Assembly (NCBI RefSeq): GCF_900636825.1
Contig: NZ_LR134318.1
Coordinates: 620,001-684,000 of the forward strand
Direction of reading: 5' to 3'
DNA from: Pseudomonas fluorescens
Lineage (GTDB): Bacteria > Pseudomonadota > Gammaproteobacteria > Pseudomonadales > Pseudomonadaceae
Length of the DNA: 64,000 bases
Numbering within the stretch: position 1 is the stretch's first letter; each line of letters starts with the position of its first letter. The notes under the pieces are model-generated. The model saw only the letters and a list, made by a program, of their open reading frames with translations. It did not search any database and had not been told where the DNA came from. Positions 48,659-57,785 of the stretch are shown piece by piece. The position numbers and the translations under genes are program-made.

Positions 48659-50026
48659 TCAAACCGACGCGCGAGCCTCGACCCAGCGCGACACCAACAG
48701 CTTGTCGAGCAGCCACACCACCACCAAGGAAGCGCCCACCAAGGGGAATATCACCGCTAGCGCCAGCATGATCATCACTCCGGTTTTCCATTTCGGCAGG
48801 TCATGGCGCAGTGGCGGTACGCCGAACCGGCCCTGCGGACGACGCTTCCACCAGATCACCACGCCACTGACGGCACTGAGCAAAATCATCAAGCAGATCA
48901 GCAGCACGACGATCTGGTTGAAGGTCCCAAACATCTTGCCTTCATGGAGCATCACGCCGATCTCAGTGGCACGGGCGACCGTGCCATATTGTTCGAAACG
49001 CACATCGGCGAGCACGTTGCCGGTGTACTGATCGATATGCAAAGTAGCGTCGTTGCGCGGGTCATCGGCAAACACGGCGATGGTGAACACACCGGTGGCC
49101 GTGGTCGGCAGGGTGATGCTGTAGCCCGGTTCGACCGTGCGCTCGGTGGCGATGTTCTGCACCTGTTGCAGGCTGATGACGGGTGCTGCGGGGCCGGCAT
49201 TGGCGTCGCCGTGCGCCATGTGTTCGGCATGGTCACCGGACATCGGCATCGGCGTGTTTTCCATGGCCCATGGTACGGTCTGGCGTGTCGCCGTATTCAG
49301 TGTGCGGGCCTCGATGTCGGAGGTCGGCACGTTGTCCCACATCGCCGCCGGGAATACATTCCACACTTGCGCGTATTGCTTGCCCCAGAAACCGGTCCAG
49401 GTCATGCCGCTGAGCAACATCACCAGCAGCAATGTCGCGCCCCAGAAACCGGTAACGGCGTGCAGATCGCGCCACAATACCCGGCCGCGACTGTTCAGCC
49501 GTGGCCACAGAATGCCTGCGGCCTGACCGCGCGGCCACCAGAGAAAGAGCCCTGACACCACCAGCACCACGCCCCAGCCGGCGGCTATTTCGATGAGGCG
49601 GTCGCCGACCGTGCCGATCATCAACTCGCCATGAATCGCGCGGGCGATGGCTTGCAGATTCTGCTTGGCATCCTGCTCGCCGAGGATCTCGCCGCGGTAT
49701 GGATCGACAAATACGTTGAGTTCGTGATCGGGGCTTTTCACCACCAACTGCGCGCTGCGTTCGGCGTTCACTGGGGGCAGGTATTGAGTGACCTGGCCCT
49801 GTGGATAGGCGTTTTTCACCCGTTGCAGCAAGTCGTCGGCCGGCAACGTGTGATGACCTGCCGGGACGTTGAGCAGGCTGCTGTACATCAGCGAATCGAG
49901 TTGCGGTTTGAACAGATAAATCATGCCGGTCACGGCCAGCATCACCATGAAAGGGGCGACGAACAGACCGGCGTAAAAATGCCAGCGCCAGGCCAGGTTG
50001 TAGAAATTCGGTTGAGGCTTTTGCAT
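48659..50026 (-). CDS. PepSY-associated membrane protein with Met/His-rich loop (copper block)
   Basis: A 455-residue inner-membrane protein of the PepSY_TM family, often paired with TonB receptors as a periplasmic metal or siderophore reductase. Helices are at residues 12-42 (RWHFYAGLFVAPFMVMLAVTGMIYL), 145-170, 190-215 and near the C-terminus. A periplasmic loop carries PMPMSGDHAEHMAHGDANAG, a Met/His-rich stretch suited to copper. It lies next to OprC, supporting copper reduction or transfer after uptake. Start ATG 50026 has CGGAGC nine bases upstream. Confidence 0.85.
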   Translation of the reverse strand: MQKPQPNFYNLAWRWHFYAGLFVAPFMVMLAVTGMIYLFKPQLDSLMYSSLLNVPAGHHTLPADDLLQRVKNAYPQGQVTQYLPPVNAERSAQLVVKSPDHELNVFVDPYRGEILGEQDAKQNLQAIARAIHGELMIGTVGDRLIEIAAGWGVVLVVSGLFLWWPRGQAAGILWPRLNSRGRVLWRDLHAVTGFWGATLLLVMLLSGMTWTGFWGKQYAQVWNVFPAAMWDNVPTSDIEARTLNTATRQTVPWAMENTPMPMSGDHAEHMAHGDANAGPAAPVISLQQVQNIATERTVEPGYSITLPTTATGVFTIAVFADDPRNDATLHIDQYTGNVLADVRFEQYGTVARATEIGVMLHEGKMFGTFNQIVVLLICLMILLSAVSGVVIWWKRRPQGRFGVPPLRHDLPKWKTGVMIMLALAVIFPLVGASLVVVWLLDKLLVSRWVEARASV

Positions 50027-50054
50027 CACGTTTGCTCCGCTGGGCGAATTTTTA

Positions 50055-50117
50055 GATCAAGACATCGCAGCCTTCGGCAGCTCCTACAGAGGTACATGCG
50101 GGCTGCGATCTTTTGAC
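50055..50117. repeat. REP doublet, shortened
   Basis: Left arm GCAGCCTTCGGCAGCTCCTACAG; right arm reduced to GGCTGCGATCTTTTG. It separates oprC from the PepSY gene. Confidence 0.85.
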
Positions 50118-50125
50118 TTTTCTTG

Positions 50126-52246
50126 TTAGAAACTCATATCCACTTTGGTCCAGAGCGTGCGCCCCGGTTCGTTGATGGCTTGCGGGTCATTGGCCGGGTA
50201 GCCGAACCCGGCGTTGCCCGCCAGGTTCAGGTGTTCGGCGTAAGCCTTGCCGAACAGGTTGTCGACGCCGCTGCTGACCTTCCAGTGTTTGTTGATCCGG
50301 TAGGCACCGTTGAGCGAGAACACGCCGAAGCCCGAACTCTGGTCGTAATCCTTACCGACGACGTTGCCCTTGTTCTGATCGATACGGTGCTGCGCGGCGA
50401 CCACCCTCCACAGTGCGCCTGCGCTCCAGTTGTCTTCGGTATAGGTCAGACCCAAGCGTGCATCCAGCGGCGGCATTTGCGGCAGGGCCTTGCCGTCGCT
50501 GCTGTTTTTGCCCCAGGCGTAGGCCAGGGTCGCGTCGGTTTTCCAGTTGTCGCTGAGTTTGTAAGCGGCTCCGAGTTCACCGCCCATGATTCGCGCATCA
50601 ATGTTTTCCGCGCGTGAGGTGCTCATGCCCAGCATGCCCGGCGTGTAGTCGAACAGGATGTAATCGCGCACCACGCCAACATAGCCCGAGGCCCAGGCTT
50701 CGAGTTCGGCGCTCTTGTAGTTCACGCCGAAATCGAACTGCGTGGTCTTTTCCGGTTTGATCGAATCGAATGCGTTCAACGAGCCCACCGGGCCGCTGCT
50801 GGCGGAGAACAGCTCCCAGTAATCCGGGAAGCGCTGCGCATGGCCGACGCCGGCGTATAGCGTTGTCGGCCTGTCGGCCAGATCATGCTCATAGCGAATG
50901 AAGCCACTTGGCAACGTGTCGGCGCGTGTATCGTCGGCGGTCGGGTTGGGTTGACTCATCATTCCCGAGCCAGTGTTTTGGCGGTAATCCTTTGCAGAGG
51001 CACGATCGACTCGCGCGCCAGTGATCAGGCGATCACGCTCGGCGGCGTACCAGGTCATTTCGCTGAACACGCCGTAATTGTGAAAGTCGGCGTCCTTGGT
51101 GTAGGGCAAGGCTTTGTAGGTGTCGACCCCCATCGCGCTGCGCTCGCGGTGCTCATTGGTCTGCGCATCCAGGCCGGTGATCAATTGGATGTCCGCCCAG
51201 CGCCAGGTCGCCTTGATCCGCGCACCAAGTGTGCGCCGGTCGACATTGGAAGCCATCGGTCCTGCCATCATGCCGGTGCCGGATGGGGTGCGCAGGGTGT
51301 AGTTGTCCATCACGTGGTCGGCGTAGTTGTAGTAGACCTGTGCCTCCAGCTTCTCCAGCACATCGTTGATATTGGATTTCTCGAAGCGCAGACCGAGGCT
51401 TTCGCGCAGAAACTGCGACCCGTCCATGCCGCGTCCGGCGTAACGCGCTTCGCCGTCACCCCTGCCGGCGGTGAATTCGATCAGCGTGTCGGCGTCCGGC
51501 GTCCAGCCGAGCGCCACATCGCCGTTCCACTTGTCGTAGCGCGAGGCAACGATGTCGTTGTTGCCGTCGCGATAGTCGTCGGAATGCGCGGTGTTGCCGA
51601 TCACCCGCACATAGCCCAACGGGCCACCGGCAGCGGCGTCGACGACCTTGTCGAAACGTCCGCGAGATCCTGCGAGCACGCTGGCGTTTACCCGTGTGCC
51701 GAGTTCGCCGAAGCTTTCCGGTTCACGGTCGAACAACACCGTGCCCGCCGACGCGCCCGGGCCCCAAAGCACTGTTTGCGGGCCCTTGATCACGGTGAGC
51801 TGGTCGTAGGTTTCCGGCGAGATATATGAGGTCGGCGCGTCCATTCGGCCGGGGCAGGCACCGAGCATCATGCTGCCGTTGGTGAGGATGTTCAGGCGCG
51901 AGCCGAACATGCCGCGCAGCACCGGATCGCCATTGGTGCCGCCATTGCGTACCAAAGCGAAGCCGGGAATGGTTTTCAGATAATCGCCGCCATCACTGGC
52001 GGGCACCGGTTGGCGCGGATCCTTGGGATTGGTGACGACGGTCAGCGGTGAACTGGGGGCGATAGCGGTGATTACCGTCGGACTCAATTCTTCGTTATGA
52101 CCTGCGTGATCGTCGGCCACCGCCAGCGGTGACAGCAGTACGCCGCAAAGAACGGCTGTGGCATGCCTGAAACGAATCCGCGATTCGTTCAAAGCGAAGT
52201 ACGTCGGGGCACAACCCGAGCGTGGAACAGCAGCAAACCTGGGCAT
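50126..52246 (-). CDS. oprC: TonB-dependent copper receptor OprC
   Basis: A 706-residue outer-membrane beta-barrel receptor that imports copper. The signal peptide precedes a plug with LKTIPGFALVRNGGTNGDPVLRGMFGSRLNIL and LGACPGRMDAPTSY. The CxxxM motif in GACPGRM and the HxM motif in ADHVMDNY correspond to the Cu-binding ligands described for P. aeruginosa OprC. The barrel ends ...GRTLWTKVDMSF with C-terminal Phe. Start placed at ATG 52246, preceded by GATGGAAATTGTC; an ATG four codons earlier is an alternative. Gene order with PCu(A)C and DUF2946 genes supports copper. Confidence 0.93.
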   Translation of the reverse strand: MPRFAAVPRSGCAPTYFALNESRIRFRHATAVLCGVLLSPLAVADDHAGHNEELSPTVITAIAPSSPLTVVTNPKDPRQPVPASDGGDYLKTIPGFALVRNGGTNGDPVLRGMFGSRLNILTNGSMMLGACPGRMDAPTSYISPETYDQLTVIKGPQTVLWGPGASAGTVLFDREPESFGELGTRVNASVLAGSRGRFDKVVDAAAGGPLGYVRVIGNTAHSDDYRDGNNDIVASRYDKWNGDVALGWTPDADTLIEFTAGRGDGEARYAGRGMDGSQFLRESLGLRFEKSNINDVLEKLEAQVYYNYADHVMDNYTLRTPSGTGMMAGPMASNVDRRTLGARIKATWRWADIQLITGLDAQTNEHRERSAMGVDTYKALPYTKDADFHNYGVFSEMTWYAAERDRLITGARVDRASAKDYRQNTGSGMMSQPNPTADDTRADTLPSGFIRYEHDLADRPTTLYAGVGHAQRFPDYWELFSASSGPVGSLNAFDSIKPEKTTQFDFGVNYKSAELEAWASGYVGVVRDYILFDYTPGMLGMSTSRAENIDARIMGGELGAAYKLSDNWKTDATLAYAWGKNSSDGKALPQMPPLDARLGLTYTEDNWSAGALWRVVAAQHRIDQNKGNVVGKDYDQSSGFGVFSLNGAYRINKHWKVSSGVDNLFGKAYAEHLNLAGNAGFGYPANDPQAINEPGRTLWTKVDMSF

Positions 52247-52330
52247 GACAATTTCCATCGAACAGTCGTAAACGACACGGCCGGCAGCCTGAAGCTGCTT
52301 TCTCAACCGTGTGCAATCTCAGATGAGTGT

Positions 52331-52777
52331 TTACGCGGCGATGGGCGGGGCGCGGGTGCGGGCACCGGGGAAGAAGGTTTGCCGGGCATGGCCCAGATGC
52401 GGGGAGGGTGCGGTGAAGGTGGTCGGAGGAGAGATGTTCAAAGCGACGAAATCGCCGCCGCCGGTCAGCGCCGGGCAATTGAACAACAGGCTGCAGTAGC
52501 CGCACTTTTCCCACAGCACGTGGTGCGAGGATTGTGGCGGGCAATGTTCGGCGGAAGACTTGGCGTCATGGCCCGAGTGATCCATGCCCGGCATCGCCAT
52601 CGACATGTCCATGCCCATCGGCATCGTAGTCGAGGCGTGCTGATCCATCGGCATCGACTGAGAAATCAGTGGGCCGATGAAGATCATCAACATGGCGAAC
52701 AGGGCGAACCAGCTGCCGCGAGTCAGGTGTTCAATCTGACGGCGTTGCCGGAAGCGTCTGCCGCGCAGCGGGCGCAT
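52331..52777 (-). CDS. DUF2946-family Met/His-rich protein
   Basis: A 148-residue DUF2946 protein with one hydrophobic segment (WFALFAMLMIFIGPLIS) and a following Met/His-rich loop (TTMPMGMDMSMAMPGMDHSGHD), then HVLWEKCGYCSLLFNCPAL with a CxxC pair. DUF2946 genes are typical of copper loci. Probably binds Cu in the periplasm; function is not established. It starts 21 bases after the PCu(A)C stop, so they form one transcript. The start codon (ATG 52777) is a guess between it and an upstream TTG. Confidence 0.82.
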   Translation of the reverse strand: MRPLRGRRFRQRRQIEHLTRGSWFALFAMLMIFIGPLISQSMPMDQHASTTMPMGMDMSMAMPGMDHSGHDAKSSAEHCPPQSSHHVLWEKCGYCSLLFNCPALTGGGDFVALNISPPTTFTAPSPHLGHARQTFFPGARTRAPPIAA

Positions 52778-52798
52778 AGGCGGAGTCTGCCGCAAGGC

Positions 52799-53278
52799 TT
52801 ATTGGGCGTGCGCGTGGGCCTGTGTGGTTTGCGGCGGTTTCTTCTGCACCGAGACGTCGACGGTGACGTCTCCGGCCTTCTCGAAATGCAGGGTCAGCGG
52901 GAAACGTTTGCCGTCGCTGAGCAGGCTGCGGTCGGTCGGGTTGAGCAGCATCACGTGATAGGCCATAGGCGCAAATGTCACGTTGCGGCCAGCCGGAATC
53001 TCCACGCTCGGCACTTGCTGCATCTTCATCAGATCGCCCTGCATCACGTGTTCGTGCAACTGCGCTTCGGGAGCGATGGACGAATCGACGCTGAGCAGTC
53101 GGTCGGCAGTTTTACCGGTGTTGTGAATGATGAAATAAGCAGCGACGGTCGGCGCATTCGGCGGCAACTCTTGCGACCACGGATGGGCGATTTCCAACGC
53201 CCCCACCTTGTATTCATGTGCATGGGTAAAGCACGCCGGCAGCATCAGCGCAGCAACGACGATGAATTTCTTGAACAT
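52799..53278 (-). CDS. Periplasmic copper chaperone PCu(A)C
   Basis: A 159-residue periplasmic copper chaperone. A signal peptide (MFKKFIVVAALMLPACFTHA) precedes IAHPWSQELPPNAPTVAAYF. The family Cu(I) ligand pattern H-x(n)-M-x(21-22)-H-x-M is present: ...EAQLHEHVMQGDLMKMQQ then AYHVMLLNP. A His-rich tail (AHAHAQ) may add a binding site. It delivers copper to oxidases or to the PepSY protein. A longer open frame upstream belongs to the next gene's shadow; ATG 53278 follows GGAGAACTGCC. Confidence 0.92.
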   Translation of the reverse strand: MFKKFIVVAALMLPACFTHAHEYKVGALEIAHPWSQELPPNAPTVAAYFIIHNTGKTADRLLSVDSSIAPEAQLHEHVMQGDLMKMQQVPSVEIPAGRNVTFAPMAYHVMLLNPTDRSLLSDGKRFPLTLHFEKAGDVTVDVSVQKKPPQTTQAHAHAQ

Positions 53279-53325
53279 GGCAGTTCTCCAGAACGATTTG
53301 AAACGCGGGTTATTGCGCGAACAAA

Positions 53326-53724
53326 TCAGACCAGAGGGGACGCACGAGGATTGAGGCTCGGCCATTGCTGGCGCGGAGTGGGTGTTTGCAGCAAGGCGGG
53401 CGCGACACTGCGATTGCTCTCGAAACGCGCGAAATAGAGCTGCGGAGAATGTCCCGGCAACGCTACCAACGGCGCAGAGCCCGAGCAACACCAGCAATGT
53501 TGCATGTTCGAATGGGGATCGTTTTGCGGGGCCTTCTGATCCGTGGCGCCAATATCGACGGCCACCATCTTCATCCCGCTGCCGGTGCAGAAACTGCTCC
53601 AGATGATTTGCTCGGCCGGTGAACTGGCCGCCTGCGCCATCGTCCCGGACATCGGCATGGCGAGCATGTTGAACAGCACTGCAAAGCAGGCGATCCAGGC
53701 AATTGCCAGCCGGTGTCGGTTCAT
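53326..53724 (-). CDS. DUF2946-family protein, first gene of copper block
   Basis: A 132-residue DUF2946 protein: N-terminal helix LAIAWIACFAVLFNMLAMPMSGTM, then NMQHCWCCSGSAPLVALPGHSP, a Cys-x-Cys-Cys motif beside His that could bind copper. It leads the leftward set DUF2946, PCu(A)C, DUF2946, oprC, PepSY. Role unknown; co-occurrence with copper uptake is established for the family. Confidence 0.85.
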   Translation of the reverse strand: MNRHRLAIAWIACFAVLFNMLAMPMSGTMAQAASSPAEQIIWSSFCTGSGMKMVAVDIGATDQKAPQNDPHSNMQHCWCCSGSAPLVALPGHSPQLYFARFESNRSVAPALLQTPTPRQQWPSLNPRASPLV

Positions 53725-53836
53725 GGGACAGATCCATTGGGTGGGCGATCAGGCGCGGCTATTTAGCCTGATCAGGGCCGATAAGTAAAAAAGCGTCGTG
53801 CGGTTTGGTGTCGCAGCGACCTCTTCATTTACTCAC

Positions 53837-54160
53837 TCAATTCATGGGTACGGCATGAACTTGCATATCTACACCAAGCGTAGCGCGGATTACCGAAAAT
53901 ATTTTGGCCAGGTTATCCATGCTCGGATTGCCTTTGGCCGAAAGCATTCGATGCAAGCTTTTACTCGGCTTTTCCGTCTCCCTTGCGAGCTCTTCGAAGC
54001 CGACAGTCGCATTGACGAGATCGCGAAGAATTATCCTGGCCATTTCTGGTTCGCCATTCAGGAACAGAGTCGCGGCCTCGTCCAGTAATGCTTGGGCAAA
54101 CTCCGGGTCACGTTGGGCGCGTTCCGCGATTGAATATTTGTAGCTTCGAGTGAGAACCAT
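53837..54160 (-). CDS. HigA-like antitoxin (XRE helix-turn-helix)
   Basis: A 107-residue antitoxin. The C-terminal helix-turn-helix GFEELARETEKPSKSLHRMLSAKGNPSMDNLAKIF is of the XRE/HigA type and should bind the operator upstream of the toxin. The ATG at 54160 is three bases after the toxin TAA with CGGAGGTAATTG as ribosome binding site, so translation is coupled. Toxin-before-antitoxin order is the HigBA layout. Confidence 0.88.
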   Translation of the reverse strand: MVLTRSYKYSIAERAQRDPEFAQALLDEAATLFLNGEPEMARIILRDLVNATVGFEELARETEKPSKSLHRMLSAKGNPSMDNLAKIFSVIRATLGVDMQVHAVPMN

Positions 54161-54163
54161 CAA

Positions 54164-54499
54164 TTACCTCCGGTTCTGTTCAGCTTTTTTCCGAATTCGG
54201 AATTCGGCTATCAAGGCTTTCGCCTGTTTGATGTCTTTCTTTTGAGTCGATTTGTCGCCGCCACCAAACAAAATGATCAGACGTTTTCCTTCTTGTATGA
54301 GGTAGATCCTGTATCCAGGCCCCCAATTGATTTTGTATTCACCCAAGCCATCGAACCATTTGATATTGGAAGTATTGCCCAATTCCAACCTGACCATGGC
54401 ATTTGAGACCTTCAGTGCCGCCTGCACGCTCAGAGTGGAGATCCACCGGCCAAATGGGCTTGATTCGTCTTCTTGTAGATATTCTTCGAGTGTGATCAC
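54164..54499 (-). CDS. HigB/RelE-like toxin
   Basis: A 111-residue toxin of the RelE/Gp49 (addiction module killer) group, which cleaves mRNA on ribosomes. The diagnostic core is WFDGLGEYKINWGPGYRIYLIQEGKRLIILFGGGDKSTQKKDIKQAK. Start is taken as GTG 54499 (MITLEEYLQED), with AGGG six bases upstream; a TTG seven codons earlier is less likely. The pair lies between the copper and cobalamin loci, a typical mobile accessory position. Confidence 0.87.
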   Translation of the reverse strand: MITLEEYLQEDESSPFGRWISTLSVQAALKVSNAMVRLELGNTSNIKWFDGLGEYKINWGPGYRIYLIQEGKRLIILFGGGDKSTQKKDIKQAKALIAEFRIRKKAEQNRR

Positions 54500-54513
54500 G
54501 GCGAGCCCTGAAG

Positions 54514-54529
54514 GTAACAAATAGGTTAC
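54514..54529 (-). promoter_or_regulatory. Candidate higBA operator
   Basis: GTAAC (54514-54518) and GTTAC (54525-54529) form an inverted repeat around AAATAG, 15-30 bases before the toxin GTG. Its position fits antitoxin-mediated autorepression. Confidence 0.5.
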
Positions 54530-54555
54530 TTATCATGCAAGCCGTGGATCTTGCC

Positions 54556-55281
54556 CTACGAGATGAACTCCGCCAACGCAGCAAGTGTTTCTGGAAGCGA
54601 CAGTAGCTCCCGATCAACCCCCGGCAACCCCGGACGCTTCAACACAATCACCGGCACCCCACGCTCGCGCGCGACTTCCAGCTTGGGCTCGGTGGCGGTG
54701 CTGCCGCTGTTCTTGCTGACCAGCACATCGATCTGCCGTCGTTCGAACAGTGCTCGCTCGTCCTCCAGCAAAAACGGCCCGCGTGCGCCGATCACTTCGC
54801 AGCGTTCGTTGCCGGGATAGACGTCGAGCGCGCGCAGGGTCCAGAACTGGCCGGCTGGGATTTCGTCGAGGTGTTGCAGCGGTTCGCGTCCGAGGGTGAA
54901 CAAGGGGCGTCGGAAAGGTTTCAGTGCGGTGATCAGTTCGGCCCAATCGCTGACTTCGCGCCAGTCATCGCCTGCTTGCGGTTGCCATGCCGGACGGCGC
55001 AAGGCCCAGCAGGGGATGCCGGCAAGCTCTGCCGCGCGGGCCGCATTGGCACTGATTTGCGCGGCATATGGGTGCGTGGCGTCGAACAGCAGGTCAAAGC
55101 GTTCGTCACGAATGTATTGCGCCAGACCTTCGGCGCCGCCAAAACCACCGACCCGCACCTGACAGGTCAGATCCGTCGGCACCCGACCGACGCCCGCCAG
55201 GCTGTACACGTGCTGCGAGCCCAATGTGCGAGCAATCGCCAGGGCTTCCGTCACCCCGCCCAAGAGCAAAATGCGCTTCAT
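54556..55281 (-). CDS. cobK: Precorrin-6A reductase
   Basis: A 241-residue NADPH-dependent reductase of corrin synthesis, converting precorrin-6A to dihydro-precorrin-6. Family motifs: [18 protein letters not shown] at the start, [18 protein letters not shown], and [24 protein letters not shown]. It is the last gene of the leftward cobL-cbiD-cobK set and overlaps cbiD by four bases. Confidence 0.94.
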   Translation of the reverse strand: MKRILLLGGVTEALAIARTLGSQHVYSLAGVGRVPTDLTCQVRVGGFGGAEGLAQYIRDERFDLLFDATHPYAAQISANAARAAELAGIPCWALRRPAWQPQAGDDWREVSDWAELITALKPFRRPLFTLGREPLQHLDEIPAGQFWTLRALDVYPGNERCEVIGARGPFLLEDERALFERRQIDVLVSKNSGSTATEPKLEVARERGVPVIVLKRPGLPGVDRELLSLPETLAALAEFIS

Positions 55282-56375
55282 GGGAAACCTCCGGCATGCC
55301 CGACGATCCCGCCCTGACGATCAATCGCAAACACTTCGATCTGCACTTGCGCCGGCACCACGCTGCGGGCGAATTCCAAGGCATGGCGACAGACTTCATC
55401 ACCCAGTGCGATCCCCGCGTCACTGGCCATCGCCAATGCCTGCTGACTGGTATTGGCCTCACGGATGCTCTGCTGCAATGCCGGGTCTGCACCGATCGCC
55501 GCCGCCCAAGCGGCCAGCTGCGGCAGATCGATACTCGAATGTCGCGAGTGCAAATCCATGTGCCCGGCCGCCAGTTTGCTGATCTTGCCGAAACCACCGC
55601 ACAGGCTGAGTTTATCCACAGGCACTTTACGCAAATGCTTGAGCACCGCGCCGACGAAGTCGCCCATTTCGATCAGGGCAATTTCCGGCAGGTCGTAGAC
55701 CCGGCGCATGGTGTCTTCGCTGGCGTTGCCGGTGCAGGCGGCGATGTGCAGATAGCCGTTGGTCTTGGCGACGTCGATGCCTTGGTGAATCGAGGCGATA
55801 TACGCGGCGCAGGAGAACGGCCGAACGATGCCGCTGGTGCCGAGGATTGACAGCCCGCCGAGAATGCCCAGACGTGGATTCATGGTTTTCAACGCCAGGG
55901 CTTCGCCGCCTTCGACGTTGACCGTCACGTCGAAGCCGCCGCCATAGCCGGTTTCGGCGGCGAGCAGCGTCAGGTGATCGCTGATCATTTTGCGCGGCAC
56001 CGGGTTGATTGCCGGCTCACCGACGCCCAGCACCAGTCCCGGTCGTGTCACGGTGCCAACCCCAGCCCCGGCATTGAAACGAATGCCTGGTTCGGCCACC
56101 AGCCGGACTCGCGAATAGAGCAGGGCACCGTGGGTGACGTCGGGATCGTCGCCCGCATCCTTGATCGTTCCTGCTTCGGCGCCGTCGTCGGTCAAGCGAC
56201 AGAACTCCAGGCGCATCTGCACCTGTTTGCCTTTGGGCAAGACGATATGCACCGCGTCGGCCGCGATTCCCTCCAGTAACAGACGTGCCGCGGCGAGGCT
56301 GGTGGCCGTTGCGCAGCTGCCGGTGGTCAGGCCGCTGCGCAACGGCGCGGGCTGTTCAGCGGTTTCGTCACGCAT
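55278..56375 (-). CDS. cbiD: Precorrin/cobalt-precorrin C1-methyltransferase CbiD
   Basis: A 365-residue CbiD protein that adds the C1 methyl group. It has [23 protein letters not shown] and [26 protein letters not shown] sequence ([24 protein letters not shown]), both diagnostic. Start ATG 56375 overlaps cobL by eight bases. CbiD belongs to the anaerobic pathway; here it replaces CobF in an otherwise aerobic gene set (cobG, cobL, cobK). Confidence 0.94.
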   Translation of the reverse strand: MRDETAEQPAPLRSGLTTGSCATATSLAAARLLLEGIAADAVHIVLPKGKQVQMRLEFCRLTDDGAEAGTIKDAGDDPDVTHGALLYSRVRLVAEPGIRFNAGAGVGTVTRPGLVLGVGEPAINPVPRKMISDHLTLLAAETGYGGGFDVTVNVEGGEALALKTMNPRLGILGGLSILGTSGIVRPFSCAAYIASIHQGIDVAKTNGYLHIAACTGNASEDTMRRVYDLPEIALIEMGDFVGAVLKHLRKVPVDKLSLCGGFGKISKLAAGHMDLHSRHSSIDLPQLAAWAAAIGADPALQQSIREANTSQQALAMASDAGIALGDEVCRHALEFARSVVPAQVQIEVFAIDRQGGIVGHAGGFP

Positions 56376-57579
56376 TGAAGGGTTTGACCAGATCGAGCAG
56401 GGTGATCGGCAGTGCCTGGCGCCAGGTATCGAATTCACCGAGCGGCTGTGCCTGCGCCACATGGATGCGCGTCAGCTCGCCGCCGTATTGTTCGCGCCAA
56501 TGCATCAAAGTGAGTTCGCTTTGCAGGGTGACTGCGTTGGCCACCAGTCGACCGCCGGGTTTGAGCTGCTCCCAACACGTTGCGAAGACACCCTCACGGG
56601 TGACGCCGCCGCCGATGAAAATCGCATCGGGGCGCTCCAGTCCGGCCAGCGCCATTGGCGCCTTGCCGCGAATCAGTTGCAGGCCGGGCACGCCCAAGGC
56701 ATCACGGTTGTGTTCGATCAACTGCTGACGGCCTTCATCGGCTTCGATTGCCAAGGCGCGGCAGCTCGGATGGGCACGCATCCATTCGATGCCGATCGAG
56801 CCGCTGCCGGCGCCGACGTCCCAGAGCAGTTCGCGGGGCGTCGGGGCGAGGCGGGCGAGGGTGATCGCGCGCACGTCGCGTTTGGTCAACTGGCCGTCAT
56901 GGCGGAAGGCCGAATCGGGCAGGCCGGCAAGGCGCGACAGGCCGCGAATGCCGGCGTCGGCCAGGCATTCGATGGCGATGACGTTGAGGTCGGCGGTCAG
57001 CGGGGTATTCCAGTCGCAGGCAATGGCGTCGATGCGACGCTCGGCAGCGCCACCCAAATGTTCCAGCACCGTCATGCGGCTCGAACCAAATCCGCGCTCG
57101 CGCAGTAAGTGCGCCACCGCCGCCGGGCTGCCGCCATCATTGCTCAACAGCAACAGTCGCATCCCGCTGAACAATTGAGCATTTAGCGCCGCCAGCGGCC
57201 GCGCGACGAGCGACAGCGTCACCACGTCCTGCAGCGGCCAGCCCAGCCGGGCTGCGGCCAGCGAGCAGGAAGAGGGCGCGGGCAGAATCAGCATGTCTTC
57301 GCTCGGCAACTGCCGCGCCAGACTGGCGCCGACGCCGTAGAACATCGGATCGCCGCTGGCCAACACGCATACTCTTTCGCCGCGATGTTCCAATACCGGC
57401 GTCAAGGAAAACGGGCTCGGCCATAATTGGCGTTCGCCGCCAATGCACGGCGGCAGCAGATCCAGTTGACGCTGGCCACCGACGATCCGCGAGGCGCTCA
57501 TCAGGGCATGCCGGGCATTTTTGCCCAGGCCTCGAAAGCCCTCTTCACCAATTCCCACAATTGTCAGCCAGGCTGTCAT
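56368..57579 (-). CDS. cobL: Precorrin-6Y C5,15-methyltransferase (decarboxylating)
   Basis: A 403-residue two-domain enzyme equal to fused CbiE and CbiT. The N-terminal SAM tetrapyrrole methylase domain begins [12 protein letters not shown] and has [20 protein letters not shown]; the C-terminal domain has a class I SAM-binding motif [21 protein letters not shown]. It methylates C5 and C15 and decarboxylates the acetate side chain. First gene of the leftward cob operon. Confidence 0.95.
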   Translation of the reverse strand: MTAWLTIVGIGEEGFRGLGKNARHALMSASRIVGGQRQLDLLPPCIGGERQLWPSPFSLTPVLEHRGERVCVLASGDPMFYGVGASLARQLPSEDMLILPAPSSCSLAAARLGWPLQDVVTLSLVARPLAALNAQLFSGMRLLLLSNDGGSPAAVAHLLRERGFGSSRMTVLEHLGGAAERRIDAIACDWNTPLTADLNVIAIECLADAGIRGLSRLAGLPDSAFRHDGQLTKRDVRAITLARLAPTPRELLWDVGAGSGSIGIEWMRAHPSCRALAIEADEGRQQLIEHNRDALGVPGLQLIRGKAPMALAGLERPDAIFIGGGVTREGVFATCWEQLKPGGRLVANAVTLQSELTLMHWREQYGGELTRIHVAQAQPLGEFDTWRQALPITLLDLVKPFNA

Positions 57580-57785
57580 GCCGTTTCTCTGTCCGCGCCC
57601 ATTCTCAAGGCCGGCATGATAACGCGATGACGGTGCTGTGGTGCCGATCTGGCGGGCTGAAATTTGCAGTTGCCAAAGAATGATTTCTTATTGGAGTGGG
57701 TTTGTTAGTTTTGCGCAAGTTAGTCTGGAAGTACTAATAACGTCCGAAGTTATAACTCAGCTCATCTCGATAGGCAGAAATCAAT

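Noticed and set aside
52799..53737. A single long gene covering PCu(A)C and the DUF2946 gene before it
   Set aside because: The upstream part is out of frame with the real DUF2946 protein. A signal peptide and ribosome binding site place the PCu(A)C start at 53278.
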